A stretch of DNA of 19,000 bases from Chlamydiales bacterium (GTDB lineage: Bacteria > Chlamydiota > Chlamydiia > Chlamydiales > FEN-1388), in NCBI GenBank assembly GCA_021372185.1, contig JAJFUY010000231.1, positions 1 to 19,000 on the forward strand. The letters run 5' to 3'. The stretch's first letter is position 1. Each line of letters opens with the position of its first letter. Under the pieces are notes generated by a model. The model was not told the origin of the DNA. It searched no databases and saw nothing but the letters and a program-made list of their open reading frames with translations. This document shows, in pieces, positions 1 through 7,252 of this stretch. The position numbers and the translations under genes are program-made.

Positions 1-11
1 TCTTCCGATCT
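1..11. other. Probable residual Illumina adapter at contig end
   Basis: The window opens with TCTTCCGATCT, identical to the last 11 bases of the standard Illumina TruSeq adapter. Its position at base 1 suggests an untrimmed adapter at a contig edge rather than genomic sequence. Genomic sequence probably begins at about position 12. Confidence 0.75.
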
Positions 12-373
12 ATAAGGAGTGCTATAAGCTATTTGTAAGTTTTGCCAATGAATTGCAATTGCGACTAGATAAATTCCTGGAATTCCCATTTCATAAAATG
101 ATGGACGAACCTCTTGCAGATATTGCCTATCAGCTTTCAAAGGAAAAACAGATTATGCAGCCTGCCCCTATTGACCAGATCTCAAGCGAGACAGTAGCGA
201 TTGGCCAATATAGACTGTTTAAGCCTAAACTGGATTCACTTAGCCAATTTATGACTTCATTCAAAAAGCGTCTAGAAGAGCTCTATTTCTTTGAAACGAA
301 AAAACATCTACTGACATCGTCTGACACACTATTTAAGAGGCGTCTCGTCCATAATTTATTTTCAGTCCTCTAG
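2..373 (+). CDS. C-terminal part of an unrecognised protein (5' truncated)
   Basis: The reading frame is open from the left edge (codons from base 2) to a TAG at 371-373, so this is the 3' end of a gene that starts outside the window. The first three or four codons probably come from adapter sequence. About 120 residues are visible. They are hydrophilic and rich in Lys, Leu and Phe, with no signal peptide or membrane segment, and probably mostly helical. I recognise no domain. A TTG at 53 and ATGs in other frames are not convincing starts because the frame stays open upstream with similar composition. The gene converges on the efflux operon, with a palindrome (386-445) between them that could end both transcripts. 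Confidence 0.55.
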   Translation, partial: LPIYKECYKLFVSFANELQLRLDKFLEFPFHKMMDEPLADIAYQLSKEKQIMQPAPIDQISSETVAIGQYRLFKPKLDSLSQFMTSFKKRLEELYFFETKKHLLTSSDTLFKRRLVHNLFSVL

Positions 374-385
374 AAAAAATTTTCC

Positions 386-445
386 GATCTTATTCTTATT
401 CTGCCTTTTCTTATTCTAGTTAAAAAACAGAATAAGAATAAGATC
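386..445. repeat. Perfect 18-bp inverted repeat between convergent genes
   Basis: The arms 386-403 (GATCTTATTCTTATTCTG) and 428-445 are exact reverse complements around a 24-base loop. The arms are made of AATAAG-type units. The right arm continues into further AATAAG/CAAGAT units up to about 461. The element sits between the ends of two convergent genes, so it may act as a bidirectional terminator or mRNA 3' end. The 22 bases at 428-449 recur at 5957-5978 with two mismatches, so it also belongs to a dispersed repeat. Confidence 0.8.
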
Positions 446-466
446 AAGATTGAGAATAAGAACTCC

Positions 467-1606
467 TTAAGTTGATGGCTTTGGTTGGTGAATGACGCAC
501 TCTACCCCCTCTTTTACTTTTTCGGTGGGGTTGGTGATGATGCGATCGCCTGGGGTGAGGCCTGAGATGATTTGCATGGTTTTGCCGTAGTCTAGGCCTA
601 TTGCTACTTCTTTTAGGTGGGCTTTGTTTTGGTCGTCTAGGATGGCTATTTTGGGGTAGCCTTGGCGGATGATTACTGCTGGGGTGGGCACTATGTAGTA
701 GTCTTGGCTTGGGGAAAGAGAGAAGGTTACATCTGCGTATAGGCCGGCAGTCAATATGTTATCTTTGTTGTTGATGTGAAGTTCAGCAAGCATGGTGTGG
801 CTGATTGGGTCTAGGGCTTTTGCATAGCGGCTTACTACGCTTGTAAATTTTTGGCCTTCAAATTCACGGATGGTGGTGGTGGCTTCTATTCCTTCAGAAA
901 TTGACCTGTAATAATACTGGGGAACTTGCACAAACACACGCAAAACGTCTGTTGCGGCAATCTTAAATAGCTCTGTAGTTCCTGTTGTTATCAATGTGCC
1001 GATATTCACTCTACGCTCTGTGATGATGCCATCAAAAGGTGCTATGATGTTTTGAAAGCCTTTTAAATCTCGTATGCGCTTCATATTAGCCTCTTGCGCT
1101 ATCACCTGCTCTTGGCTCGATAAATAGGCTGCAATAAACTGGTCGTACTCAATTTTAGAGATGGCTCTAGCATCAGCGCTAAAGAGGCTTTTAGCGCGAT
1201 CGGCGTTATTTTTGGCTAATTCATTTTGCACTTTGGCATTTTCGTAGGCAGATTGAGCTTCAGCATACTGCTGGTCAACTTCTGGGGTTTCTATAACTGC
1301 AAGCACTTGGCCCGTCTTTACTACATCGCCAATATCTACGTTATAGTTTGCTAAATACCCTGTCGTTCTTGCCAAAACCGGTGTTACATGTAGCGCTTGA
1401 GTAACACTTGGGAGCATTAATAGGTTGGCCGTATCATCTGGTTTAGCAACTTGTATAGTCACTTCTACCGGCGGCACCTTGTCGGCTAGGTTATCAACTT
1501 TTCTTGTCTGAAATATCCTTGGGACAAAGCCAAATAAAAAAAGCGCTAATAGTACACTCACAAGGCCAATAGTAAGATGTGTTGATTTACGGTCAGTCAT
1601 GGGCAT
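467..1606 (-). CDS. RND efflux periplasmic adaptor (HlyD/AcrA-type membrane fusion protein)
   Basis: This is the periplasmic adaptor of a tripartite efflux pump and links the RND permease to an outer membrane channel. A single N-terminal hydrophobic segment (about residues 11-28) serves as membrane anchor or uncleaved signal; I see no lipobox. Next come a lipoyl-like half motif (NVDIGDVVKTGQVLAVIETPEV), a helical hairpin rich in Ala, Gln, Asn and Glu, the second lipoyl half (APFDGIITERRVNIGTLI), and beta-barrel and membrane-proximal domains ending near GLTPGDRIITNP. The length of about 379 residues is usual for the family. I chose the ATG at 1604-1606; a TTG one codon upstream and an ATG two codons downstream are alternatives. 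The gene overlaps the end of the permease gene by 14 bases, which implies co-translation. No TolC-like channel gene is in the window. Confidence 0.9.
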   Translation of the reverse strand: MPMTDRKSTHLTIGLVSVLLALFLFGFVPRIFQTRKVDNLADKVPPVEVTIQVAKPDDTANLLMLPSVTQALHVTPVLARTTGYLANYNVDIGDVVKTGQVLAVIETPEVDQQYAEAQSAYENAKVQNELAKNNADRAKSLFSADARAISKIEYDQFIAAYLSSQEQVIAQEANMKRIRDLKGFQNIIAPFDGIITERRVNIGTLITTGTTELFKIAATDVLRVFVQVPQYYYRSISEGIEATTTIREFEGQKFTSVVSRYAKALDPISHTMLAELHINNKDNILTAGLYADVTFSLSPSQDYYIVPTPAVIIRQGYPKIAILDDQNKAHLKEVAIGLDYGKTMQIISGLTPGDRIITNPTEKVKEGVECVIHQPKPST

Positions 1607-4600
1607 CAATCTCTTCTTCTGTTGCTATATAGGGGTTTGCTTTTTTACGTAGCAGCGTAAAAATTACCGGCACAAAAAATAGTGTGGTGATAGTTGCAAT
1701 CAAAAGACCACCAATTACAGCGCGGCCAAGGGGTACGTTTTGTTCAGAGCCTTCTCCCAGGCCAATTGCCATAGGGATCATACCCACAATCATAGCAAGC
1801 GCCGTCATCAAAATAGGTCTCAGGCGCGTAGCTGCCGCTTCTGCCATAGCCTGAAGTGGGTCACTATCATGTTTTAAATAACGATTGGCAAAGGTTACAA
1901 GCAAAATACTATTAGCACTAGCTACTCCCACGCTCATAATAGCTCCCATAAGCGATGGCACGCTAAAGGTGGTGTGCGTAATGTAGAGCATCCAAATAAT
2001 ACCTGAGATCACGCCAGGAAGCGCCATAATCACAATGAACGGGTCTAGCCATGACTGAAAGTTTACCACCATGAGACAGTAGACTAAGATAATAGCAAAG
2101 ATAAAGCCCATTGCAAGGCGTGTAAATGCGGTTTGCATACTGAGCACTAGGCCCTGTATTTCTATACTATTACCAGGGGTAAGCTTGCCCTTTAGCTCAT
2201 CTACAATAGCTTGTATGTCACGAGCTACTGCACCCAAGTCTCTTCCCTGCACGTTGGCAAAGACATCAAATACAGGTTGAATGTTGACGTGGTTTACAAC
2301 ACCTGGGCCCACCCTATGCTGCACAGTTACTAAATCACCCAAAAGCTGCGATTGGGTAGTTTTGGGGCTTGCAACAGGTGTTAAAAGTAGCTCTTGGATA
2401 GTGTTGGTGCGGTATTTTGGCTGCTGGACAGATATTTGGTACGGTATACCCATTTTTCTATCGAGCCAAAAGTTTGGGGCCACTGCCGAACTTGTACCAT
2501 ACGTACCTAGTATATCACTTGATAAATCACTTTGCGTTAAACCAACAGCAGCTAATCTCATACGATCTGATGTTATATAAAGCTCTGGGGCATCTAGTAC
2601 TTGGTGAAGGTGCACGTCAACGGCGCCTGGAACGCGCGATACCCTCTCCACTAGCTCCCTTGCCACTTTTAAGTTGGTCTCTTTATCATACCCCATCACG
2701 CGTATGTCAATGGGTGATGGAAGGCCAAAGTTCAGGATTTGGTTTACCATGTCAGCTGGCTGAAAGTAAAACATAAGCGTAGGAAACTTTGACGGCAGCG
2801 TATGCCGGAGCATTTCTATATATTTAGCCGTTGAGTGCGTACGCTTATGAGAGAGCGACACTAAAATCTCTCCATCATACACCCCAATCGTTGCTAAATC
2901 TCCAAAGGCTAGGTTATATGATGATGCAGGTATACCGATATTATCGATAATCTGGCTAATCTCATTTTTGGGGATAATCTTTTTTATTTCGTCTTCGACA
3001 GCGCCAAAATATTCTTCCGTTACTTCAAGCCTTGTGCCACTTGGAGCTCTTACGTGGAGCCGGAACTGCCCGGCATCAACTTGCGGGAAAAAATCTTCAC
3101 CAACAGAAGGCAAGATAAGTGCCGCACTGCCAAAAACAAGTACAAATAATAAAATGGTTGTGCCACGGTTATGTAACGACCAAGTAAGAGCGCGATGATA
3201 GCGGTCTTTAAACGCATTAAAACCCTTCTCAAACTTCTCATTATACTGTTCATGCTTTGTAGGAGGTGTTAGGTAGTTAAGCATAACAGGAATAAGTGTT
3301 CGAGACAGTATGTAGGAGCCAAAAATAGCGTACACCACAGCTTTTGCAAAAGGCACAAATAGAAATTTTGCCGGCCCCTCAAGGAGTGACACTGGCAAGA
3401 ACACAATACATATAGCAAGGGTTGATACAAACGCCGGAATAGTCACCTGGGATGATCCATCAAGAACCGCCTGAGTAAGGGGTTTACCCAGGTCCATATT
3501 ACGGTGGATATTTTCTACTGCCACTGTAGCATCATCTACCAAAATACCAATGGCTAGCGCCAGGCCCCCAAGCGTCATAATATTCAGCGTATCACCTGTT
3601 AGGCTTAACAAAATAATAGAAAGGAGTATTGATAAGGGAATTGAGAGCCACACCGTAATTGTGCTTCTCCAGCTACCTAAAAAGAGCAAAATCATAATGC
3701 CCGTTAAGAGCGCAGCAAGCGCGCCTTCTTTGATCACACTTTCTATAGCCGCATTTACAAATATCGACTGGTCAAAAAGAAGGTTAATGTTCATGCCTGG
3801 TGGTGCGGCAGCTTTTATCGTTTTCAGCAGTTCTTTTACACTCTCAATAATATCAAGAGTGGAAGCCGCACCATTCTTTAAGATAACAAGTAACACCGCA
3901 TGCAGGCCATCTTCTCGCACGATATTGGATTGTGGGGCATAACCATCATGAGCAAAGGCTACATCGCGCACATACACCATTTTGCCATCAACCTCTTTGA
4001 CAGGAAAGTCATTCATCGAGGCAATAAGATCAGGCGTGTTGTTCATGTTTAAGCGATAATCAAAAGGGCCAATTTTGGCATCGCCCGTAGGTGCTGTGAT
4101 GTTTTGCCGTGAAAAGGCAGTACCCACATCACGCGAGGATAGGCCACGAGCCTGAAGCTGGCTTGTATTTACGTCTACCATCACCTGCCGGGATTTACCG
4201 CCATAAGGCGCTGGAAGCGTAGTTCCTTGAATAGTAGAAATAAACTGACGGATGCGGTAGACGCCATAATCATACAGCTCTTGCTCACTTAACACCTGGC
4301 TTGAAAGTGCCATCTGAATAAGCGGCACGGTATTTGCGTTATAGCGCAAAATTGTAGGCGGCTGCACCCCTGTTGGCATAAGCTTTAAAATAGACTGGCA
4401 GCTTGCTGACGTTTGAGCAACAGCAGCCTCTATCTCAACACTCGGATGAAAAAAGAGCCTCACAATACCCACACCATCAAGTGTCTGAGATTCTATCCGC
4501 TCAATATCATTTACGTTATTAGATAATGTATACTCACAATAGGTGGTAATGCGTTGAGAAAACTCTTCAGCTGGCATACCCTGAAAGGTCCAGATAACGC

Positions 4601-4736
4601 TGACAACGGGAATATTAATAAATGGAAAAATGTCCTTGGAGGTGCGCACAACAAACCATGAACCCACAAGCAATATGAGCATGGCAAAGACAACAAATGT
4701 ATAGGGACGCTTGAGCGCAAGTCTAACAATCCACAT
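1593..4736 (-). CDS. RND-family efflux permease (AcrB-like)
   Basis: This is an inner membrane, proton-driven resistance-nodulation-division transporter of 1047 residues, typical of the AcrB/HAE superfamily length. It shows an N-terminal membrane helix (about 11-30), a first periplasmic loop starting KDIFPFINIPVVSV, and a TM4 signature GGLALAIGILVDDATVAVENIHR that carries the proton-relay pair D401-D402. After the second periplasmic loop (about 540-870) come the C-terminal helices with RLRPILMTALAM. The position matching the TM10 lysine of AcrB (K940) appears to be Ala941 in VGVASANSILLVTF, so proton coupling differs from classical AcrB, as in some other RND subfamilies. Substrate specificity cannot be read from the sequence. 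It is the first gene of a two-gene operon with the adaptor second, the reverse of acrAB. There is no strong Shine-Dalgarno before the ATG, but a promoter and dyad lie just upstream. Confidence 0.93.
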   Translation of the reverse strand: MWIVRLALKRPYTFVVFAMLILLVGSWFVVRTSKDIFPFINIPVVSVIWTFQGMPAEEFSQRITTYCEYTLSNNVNDIERIESQTLDGVGIVRLFFHPSVEIEAAVAQTSASCQSILKLMPTGVQPPTILRYNANTVPLIQMALSSQVLSEQELYDYGVYRIRQFISTIQGTTLPAPYGGKSRQVMVDVNTSQLQARGLSSRDVGTAFSRQNITAPTGDAKIGPFDYRLNMNNTPDLIASMNDFPVKEVDGKMVYVRDVAFAHDGYAPQSNIVREDGLHAVLLVILKNGAASTLDIIESVKELLKTIKAAAPPGMNINLLFDQSIFVNAAIESVIKEGALAALLTGIMILLFLGSWRSTITVWLSIPLSILLSIILLSLTGDTLNIMTLGGLALAIGILVDDATVAVENIHRNMDLGKPLTQAVLDGSSQVTIPAFVSTLAICIVFLPVSLLEGPAKFLFVPFAKAVVYAIFGSYILSRTLIPVMLNYLTPPTKHEQYNEKFEKGFNAFKDRYHRALTWSLHNRGTTILLFVLVFGSAALILPSVGEDFFPQVDAGQFRLHVRAPSGTRLEVTEEYFGAVEDEIKKIIPKNEISQIIDNIGIPASSYNLAFGDLATIGVYDGEILVSLSHKRTHSTAKYIEMLRHTLPSKFPTLMFYFQPADMVNQILNFGLPSPIDIRVMGYDKETNLKVARELVERVSRVPGAVDVHLHQVLDAPELYITSDRMRLAAVGLTQSDLSSDILGTYGTSSAVAPNFWLDRKMGIPYQISVQQPKYRTNTIQELLLTPVASPKTTQSQLLGDLVTVQHRVGPGVVNHVNIQPVFDVFANVQGRDLGAVARDIQAIVDELKGKLTPGNSIEIQGLVLSMQTAFTRLAMGFIFAIILVYCLMVVNFQSWLDPFIVIMALPGVISGIIWMLYITHTTFSVPSLMGAIMSVGVASANSILLVTFANRYLKHDSDPLQAMAEAAATRLRPILMTALAMIVGMIPMAIGLGEGSEQNVPLGRAVIGGLLIATITTLFFVPVIFTLLRKKANPYIATEEEIDAHD

Positions 4737-4763
4737 CGGAGCATCTCATCATAAAGTGCTCCG
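4737..4763 (-). promoter_or_regulatory. Dyad in the leader of the RND operon (possible operator)
   Basis: CGGAGCA (4737-4743) and TGCTCCG (4757-4763) form a perfect 7-bp inverted repeat with a 13-base centre. It runs from the -10 box to the base before the start codon. Its position would suit a repressor operator, as many RND operons have, or an RNA hairpin that limits ribosome access. No regulator gene is adjacent. Confidence 0.45.
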
Positions 4764-4790
4764 TATAGGTAATAAAACGATTGGTGTCAA
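4762..4790 (-). promoter_or_regulatory. Sigma-70-like promoter of the RND operon
   Basis: On the minus strand there is a perfect -35 box TTGACA (4785-4790), a 17-base spacer, and TATACG (4762-4767) as -10 with four of six consensus bases. Transcription would start near 4755, about 20 bases before the RND start codon. The spacing and perfect -35 make this one of the clearest promoters in the window. Confidence 0.6.
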
Positions 4791-4796
4791 CAAATC

Positions 4797-4914
4797 TTCC
4801 CTTGCCCGTGCCCTTGCCCTTGCCCGATTTTGTTTTTGTTTTAGTTTTTGCTTTCTAATACAAATACCAAAACCAATACAAAATCGGGCAAGGGCAAGGG
4901 CACGGGCAAGGGAA
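4797..4914. repeat. Perfect 37-bp inverted repeat built from GGGCAA hexamers
   Basis: Arms 4797-4833 and 4878-4914 are exact reverse complements. They contain repeated TTGCCC/GGGCAA units and end in GATTTTGT. The 44-base centre extends the pairing imperfectly. It lies 14 bases past the stop of the small membrane gene ending at 4929 and just upstream of the RND promoter, so it probably ends the upstream transcript and insulates the pump operon. No T-run follows the stem on the minus strand, so it is not a textbook intrinsic terminator. Confidence 0.85.
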
Positions 4915-4928
4915 TCTATCCCTTAAAC

Positions 4929-5375
4929 CTATTTTTTTATCTGATTCCAAAACTTAATACCAGTATTCAAAAGATGCATCGCATCTTGTGTGGCATTAGA
5001 CTTCTTCACAGTGTTTACTGCATCAAGAATGTTTTTTGCATAGCCACACCATGATGAGGATTGGCAGCTTTTGCCATTTAAAAACATTGACGCACCTGTG
5101 CCTACAAGACCTGCTATTGTAGTGCCAACAACAACACCTTTGACAAAGTCTTTGTTGTCTAAGCTTGGAAAATCCGCGATATGTTCTTGCACTGTATCAA
5201 TCATATCGGTTGCACTTACGTTATTCATCATCGATTTTACTTTGTCGCCATACTCTTCAAGAGTGTCAACAATTGTATTTCTCTTCTTCTTGTTACAGCA
5301 AAGAAGTGATACCGCTACGCACGCAAGAACGCCACCAATAACAGCACCAGCTACTACTTTTTGATTCGTTTCCAT
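4929..5375 (-). CDS. Small hypothetical membrane protein with two hydrophobic segments
   Basis: The predicted product has 148 residues. Residues 7-27 form a hydrophobic, glycine-containing segment ending in CC and a basic patch (NKKKR), like a signal anchor. A charged helical stretch (about 33-75) follows, then a second Gly/Val/Ala-rich segment (about 78-99) that resembles a glycine zipper. The layout is loosely like YtxH-type or bilobed membrane proteins, but I do not recognise a family. The start is the ATG at 5373-5375, preceded by AAGGA; the frame extends upstream but without a better start. It begins 4 bases after the stop of the preceding gene, so the two are co-transcribed. Its C-terminus (TGIKFWNQIKK) resembles that of the preceding protein (AGVKIWDNLQTRK). 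Confidence 0.7.
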   Translation of the reverse strand: METNQKVVAGAVIGGVLACVAVSLLCCNKKKRNTIVDTLEEYGDKVKSMMNNVSATDMIDTVQEHIADFPSLDNKDFVKGVVVGTTIAGLVGTGASMFLNGKSCQSSSWCGYAKNILDAVNTVKKSNATQDAMHLLNTGIKFWNQIKK

Positions 5376-5379
5376 ATAG

Positions 5380-5733
5380 CTATTTCCTTGTTTGTAAGTT
5401 ATCCCAAATTTTGACGCCCGCAAGTGCAAGTTGCACGTAGGGTTCTATCGCACTTTTTTTTTCTGAATTTATGTTGCATTGACATGCGCTACATCCGCAC
5501 TGGCAACGAGTGTTTGCCTTAAAAGCAGCAGTTTTAAGTTCAAGCCCCTCACCTACATTTGATAAAGCATTAAAAAGTGGATCAAGTCGTTCCATCTTTG
5601 TATTGCTATTACCAAGAATATCGGTGATCTTGCCTAAAGCCTTACTGGCTTTATACAAAAAGAAGCCTACACAAATAGTCACAGCCAAAGCCGATATGGC
5701 CATTACCATATATGAAATTTCTATCGGAGTCAT
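5380..5733 (-). CDS. Small hypothetical membrane protein with a cysteine cluster
   Basis: The predicted product has 117 residues: an N-terminal membrane helix (about 8-28), an amphipathic helical region (30-72), then a cluster of five cysteines in ten residues (CQCGCSACQC, 77-86), and a C-terminal helix ending AGVKIWDNLQTRK. The cluster could bind metal or form disulfides; nothing here decides which. I chose the ATG at 5731-5733 because GAGGG lies about 6 bases upstream. An in-frame ATG 4 codons upstream is possible. It is the first gene of a two-gene unit with the 4929-5375 gene. Not recognised as a named family. Confidence 0.68.
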   Translation of the reverse strand: MTPIEISYMVMAISALAVTICVGFFLYKASKALGKITDILGNSNTKMERLDPLFNALSNVGEGLELKTAAFKANTRCQCGCSACQCNINSEKKSAIEPYVQLALAGVKIWDNLQTRK

Positions 5734-5846
5734 ATATACCCTCATTAATAAATTAATCACCCTAATCTTTATAATATTAATTAATTAAATAAAGCAAAGT
5801 TTTTTTACAATTGAACCGTTTTTCGTTATCAACTTAATTATCATTT

Positions 5847-5876
5847 AATCTATTAATTAGTAGATTGTTATGTCAA
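5847..5876 (-). promoter_or_regulatory. Candidate promoter for the two small membrane genes
   Basis: On the minus strand TTGACA (5871-5876) is followed after 18 bases by TAGATT (5847-5852). A 6-bp inverted repeat, AATCTA/TAGATT at 5847-5866, overlaps the -10 box. It lies about 115 bases upstream of the start codon. The whole 5734-5880 region is very AT-rich, so other start sites, for example TTGCTT with TATAAA nearer the gene, are possible. Confidence 0.35.
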
Positions 5877-5956
5877 GTGTAGTAAAAACTGATATGGGTA
5901 AATTTAGCAACAGTAAAAGGGTGTTTTATTCTTTTTTTAAAGCATGACAGAGAAAA

Positions 5957-5978
5957 CAGAATAAGACCAAGATCAAGA
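5957..5978. repeat. Dispersed purine-rich repeat (second copy of 428-449)
   Basis: These 22 bases match 428-449 with two differences, 5.5 kb away and in an unrelated intergenic region. A partial third copy, AGAATAAGACTAAG, lies at 6161-6174. Together with 5958-5971 it flanks the palindromic element as an imperfect 14-base direct repeat (13 of 14 identical). Confidence 0.65.
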
Positions 5979-6158
5979 GCCTTTTGCAAAACTCGGGCCC
6001 TCGGAAAAAACAATGATTTTAAGCCAGTTTGCCCGTCGCTTTAGCGACCGTAGCCAGCCCCCGAGCACCATGCTCTAGTCGAGTAGGGCGAGGGGGCTGG
6101 GGGCAAAATGGCTTAAAAGGGCGTTTTTGCCGAGTGCCCGAATTTTGCAAGAGGCTCT
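5976..6158. mobile_element. Large palindromic element (MITE-like or REP-like), non-coding
   Basis: Arms 5976-6034 and 6101-6158 are inverted repeats with roughly 50 of 59 positions alike, beginning AGAGCCT..TTGCAAAA and ending in GCCC/GGGC. The centre holds further nested stems: CCAGCCCCC (6054-6062) with GGGGGCTGG (6092-6100), GTCGC-TTTA-GCGAC (6034-6047), and GAGCA-CCA-TGCTC (6063-6075). It encodes nothing evident. It is GC-richer than its AT-rich surroundings and flanked by the direct repeat AGAATAAGAC(C/T)AAG. Terminal repeats, small size and lack of a gene suggest a non-autonomous mobile element or an extragenic palindrome. The IS family is unknown. Lying just beyond the recF stop codon, it may also end that transcript. 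Confidence 0.6.
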
Positions 6159-6183
6159 CAAGAATAAGACTAAGAAATTTGGT

Positions 6184-7245
6184 TTAAACGAGCTTGCCTT
6201 CGTGGATGGTGAGGGTGTTTGAGCCGGGCTGTAGGGAGGCATGGGATGATAAGAAAAGTTGGCCGAGGGTGCCTAGCTCTTTGAAGAGAAGCTTTTTGCG
6301 GGTGGAGTCTAGGGCGCTGCCAAAGTCGTCTACTATCATGAGGGGGCGAGATCTTGTTTCGCGCTCGAGGTAGTGCCACTCGGCAAGGCGAAGGGCGCAG
6401 GCTATCAGGGCACTTTGGCCCACGCTTGCAAACTCGCGGGCGGGTTTATCCCCTATCACTATTTGTAGGTCGTCTCTATGCGGCCCAACTATGGTTACGC
6501 CTAAGTGTACTTCTTGTGAGCGTTTTTTATCAAACTCTTGCATGAAGCACTTTCTCATCTCTTCTAGGTCATCAACAGTTTTAATAGATGACATGTACTG
6601 CAGTGTTAAGGTAAGGGATGAAAAGGCTTTAAAATACTCGGCGGCTTTTTCAGCTACAAAGGCTACTGCTTTTTTTCGCTGTATGCTTATGTAGGCACTT
6701 GACCTTGAGAGTTCTTCTTCCCAGCATGATATGGAGCCTATTTGCTTTTGCTTAAGAAGCACGTTTCTTTGCTTGAGAGCTCGCATAAAACGGCTGAGGT
6801 GATGCACAAAGACAGGGTCTATTTGGGCTATCATCAAATCTAGGTATCGGCGCCTGAGTGACGGCGAGCCTTTTACAACCGCTACATCATCAGGAGTGCT
6901 GGCAACACCTGGCATAAGGCCTAAAAGTACTGTAGGGGTCTCACAGGGGGCGCCATTTAAAAACACGCGGCGCTTTTCGCCATCATAGCTAATGCCTACG
7001 TTATGATCAACGCCTGCTTTTTCAAAGCTTGCTTCTACAAAAAAGCCCTTGTGGGTATGTCTGATGAGGTCTTTTAGATGCTGGGAGCGAAATGAGCTTG
7101 CTGTCATGCACAAAAAAAGGGCCTCTAAAAGGCTTGTCTTTCCTTGCGCATTGTCGCCAACTACTTCGTTTATACCATCGACAAAAGAGACAGAAATCTC
7201 GTCAAAATTACGAAAATTTCTAGCGTAGAGCTGCTTTAAAAACAT
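6184..7245 (-). CDS. recF: DNA replication and repair protein RecF
   Basis: RecF is a cytosolic SMC-like ATPase that helps load RecA at single-strand gaps through RecFOR. The 353 residues match the family's usual length. The N-terminus MFLKQLYARNFRNFDE is typical. Walker A is GDNAQGKTS (about residues 30-38). The ABC-type signature appears as FASVGQSALIACALRLAE, and Walker B with the D-loop as PLMIVDDFGSALDSTRK. The start lies 7 bases after the dnaN stop, so dnaN-recF are co-transcribed, as in many bacteria. Downstream is the palindromic element at 5976-6158. Confidence 0.95.
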   Translation of the reverse strand: MFLKQLYARNFRNFDEISVSFVDGINEVVGDNAQGKTSLLEALFLCMTASSFRSQHLKDLIRHTHKGFFVEASFEKAGVDHNVGISYDGEKRRVFLNGAPCETPTVLLGLMPGVASTPDDVAVVKGSPSLRRRYLDLMIAQIDPVFVHHLSRFMRALKQRNVLLKQKQIGSISCWEEELSRSSAYISIQRKKAVAFVAEKAAEYFKAFSSLTLTLQYMSSIKTVDDLEEMRKCFMQEFDKKRSQEVHLGVTIVGPHRDDLQIVIGDKPAREFASVGQSALIACALRLAEWHYLERETRSRPLMIVDDFGSALDSTRKKLLFKELGTLGQLFLSSHASLQPGSNTLTIHEGKLV

Positions 7246-7252
7246 CGCCAGG

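Noticed and set aside
382..390. Second adapter-like string TTCCGATCT
   Set aside because: Only nine bases match, the bases before them do not fit the adapter, and part of it belongs to a perfect inverted-repeat arm. A chance match is more likely than a chimeric join.
4797..4914. CRISPR-like repeat unit
   Set aside because: The repeats are short head-to-tail hexamers within one inverted repeat, with no spacers and no cas genes.
4711..5054. Plus-strand open frames over the GGGCAA palindrome
   Set aside because: They arise from the purine/pyrimidine-rich repeat (translated as runs such as ARARARARA and GKGKGTGKG) and overlap real minus-strand genes. There is no ribosome site or protein-like composition.
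5976..6158. Insertion sequence with its own transposase
   Set aside because: No open frame of useful length lies between the inverted repeats, so only a non-autonomous element can be proposed.
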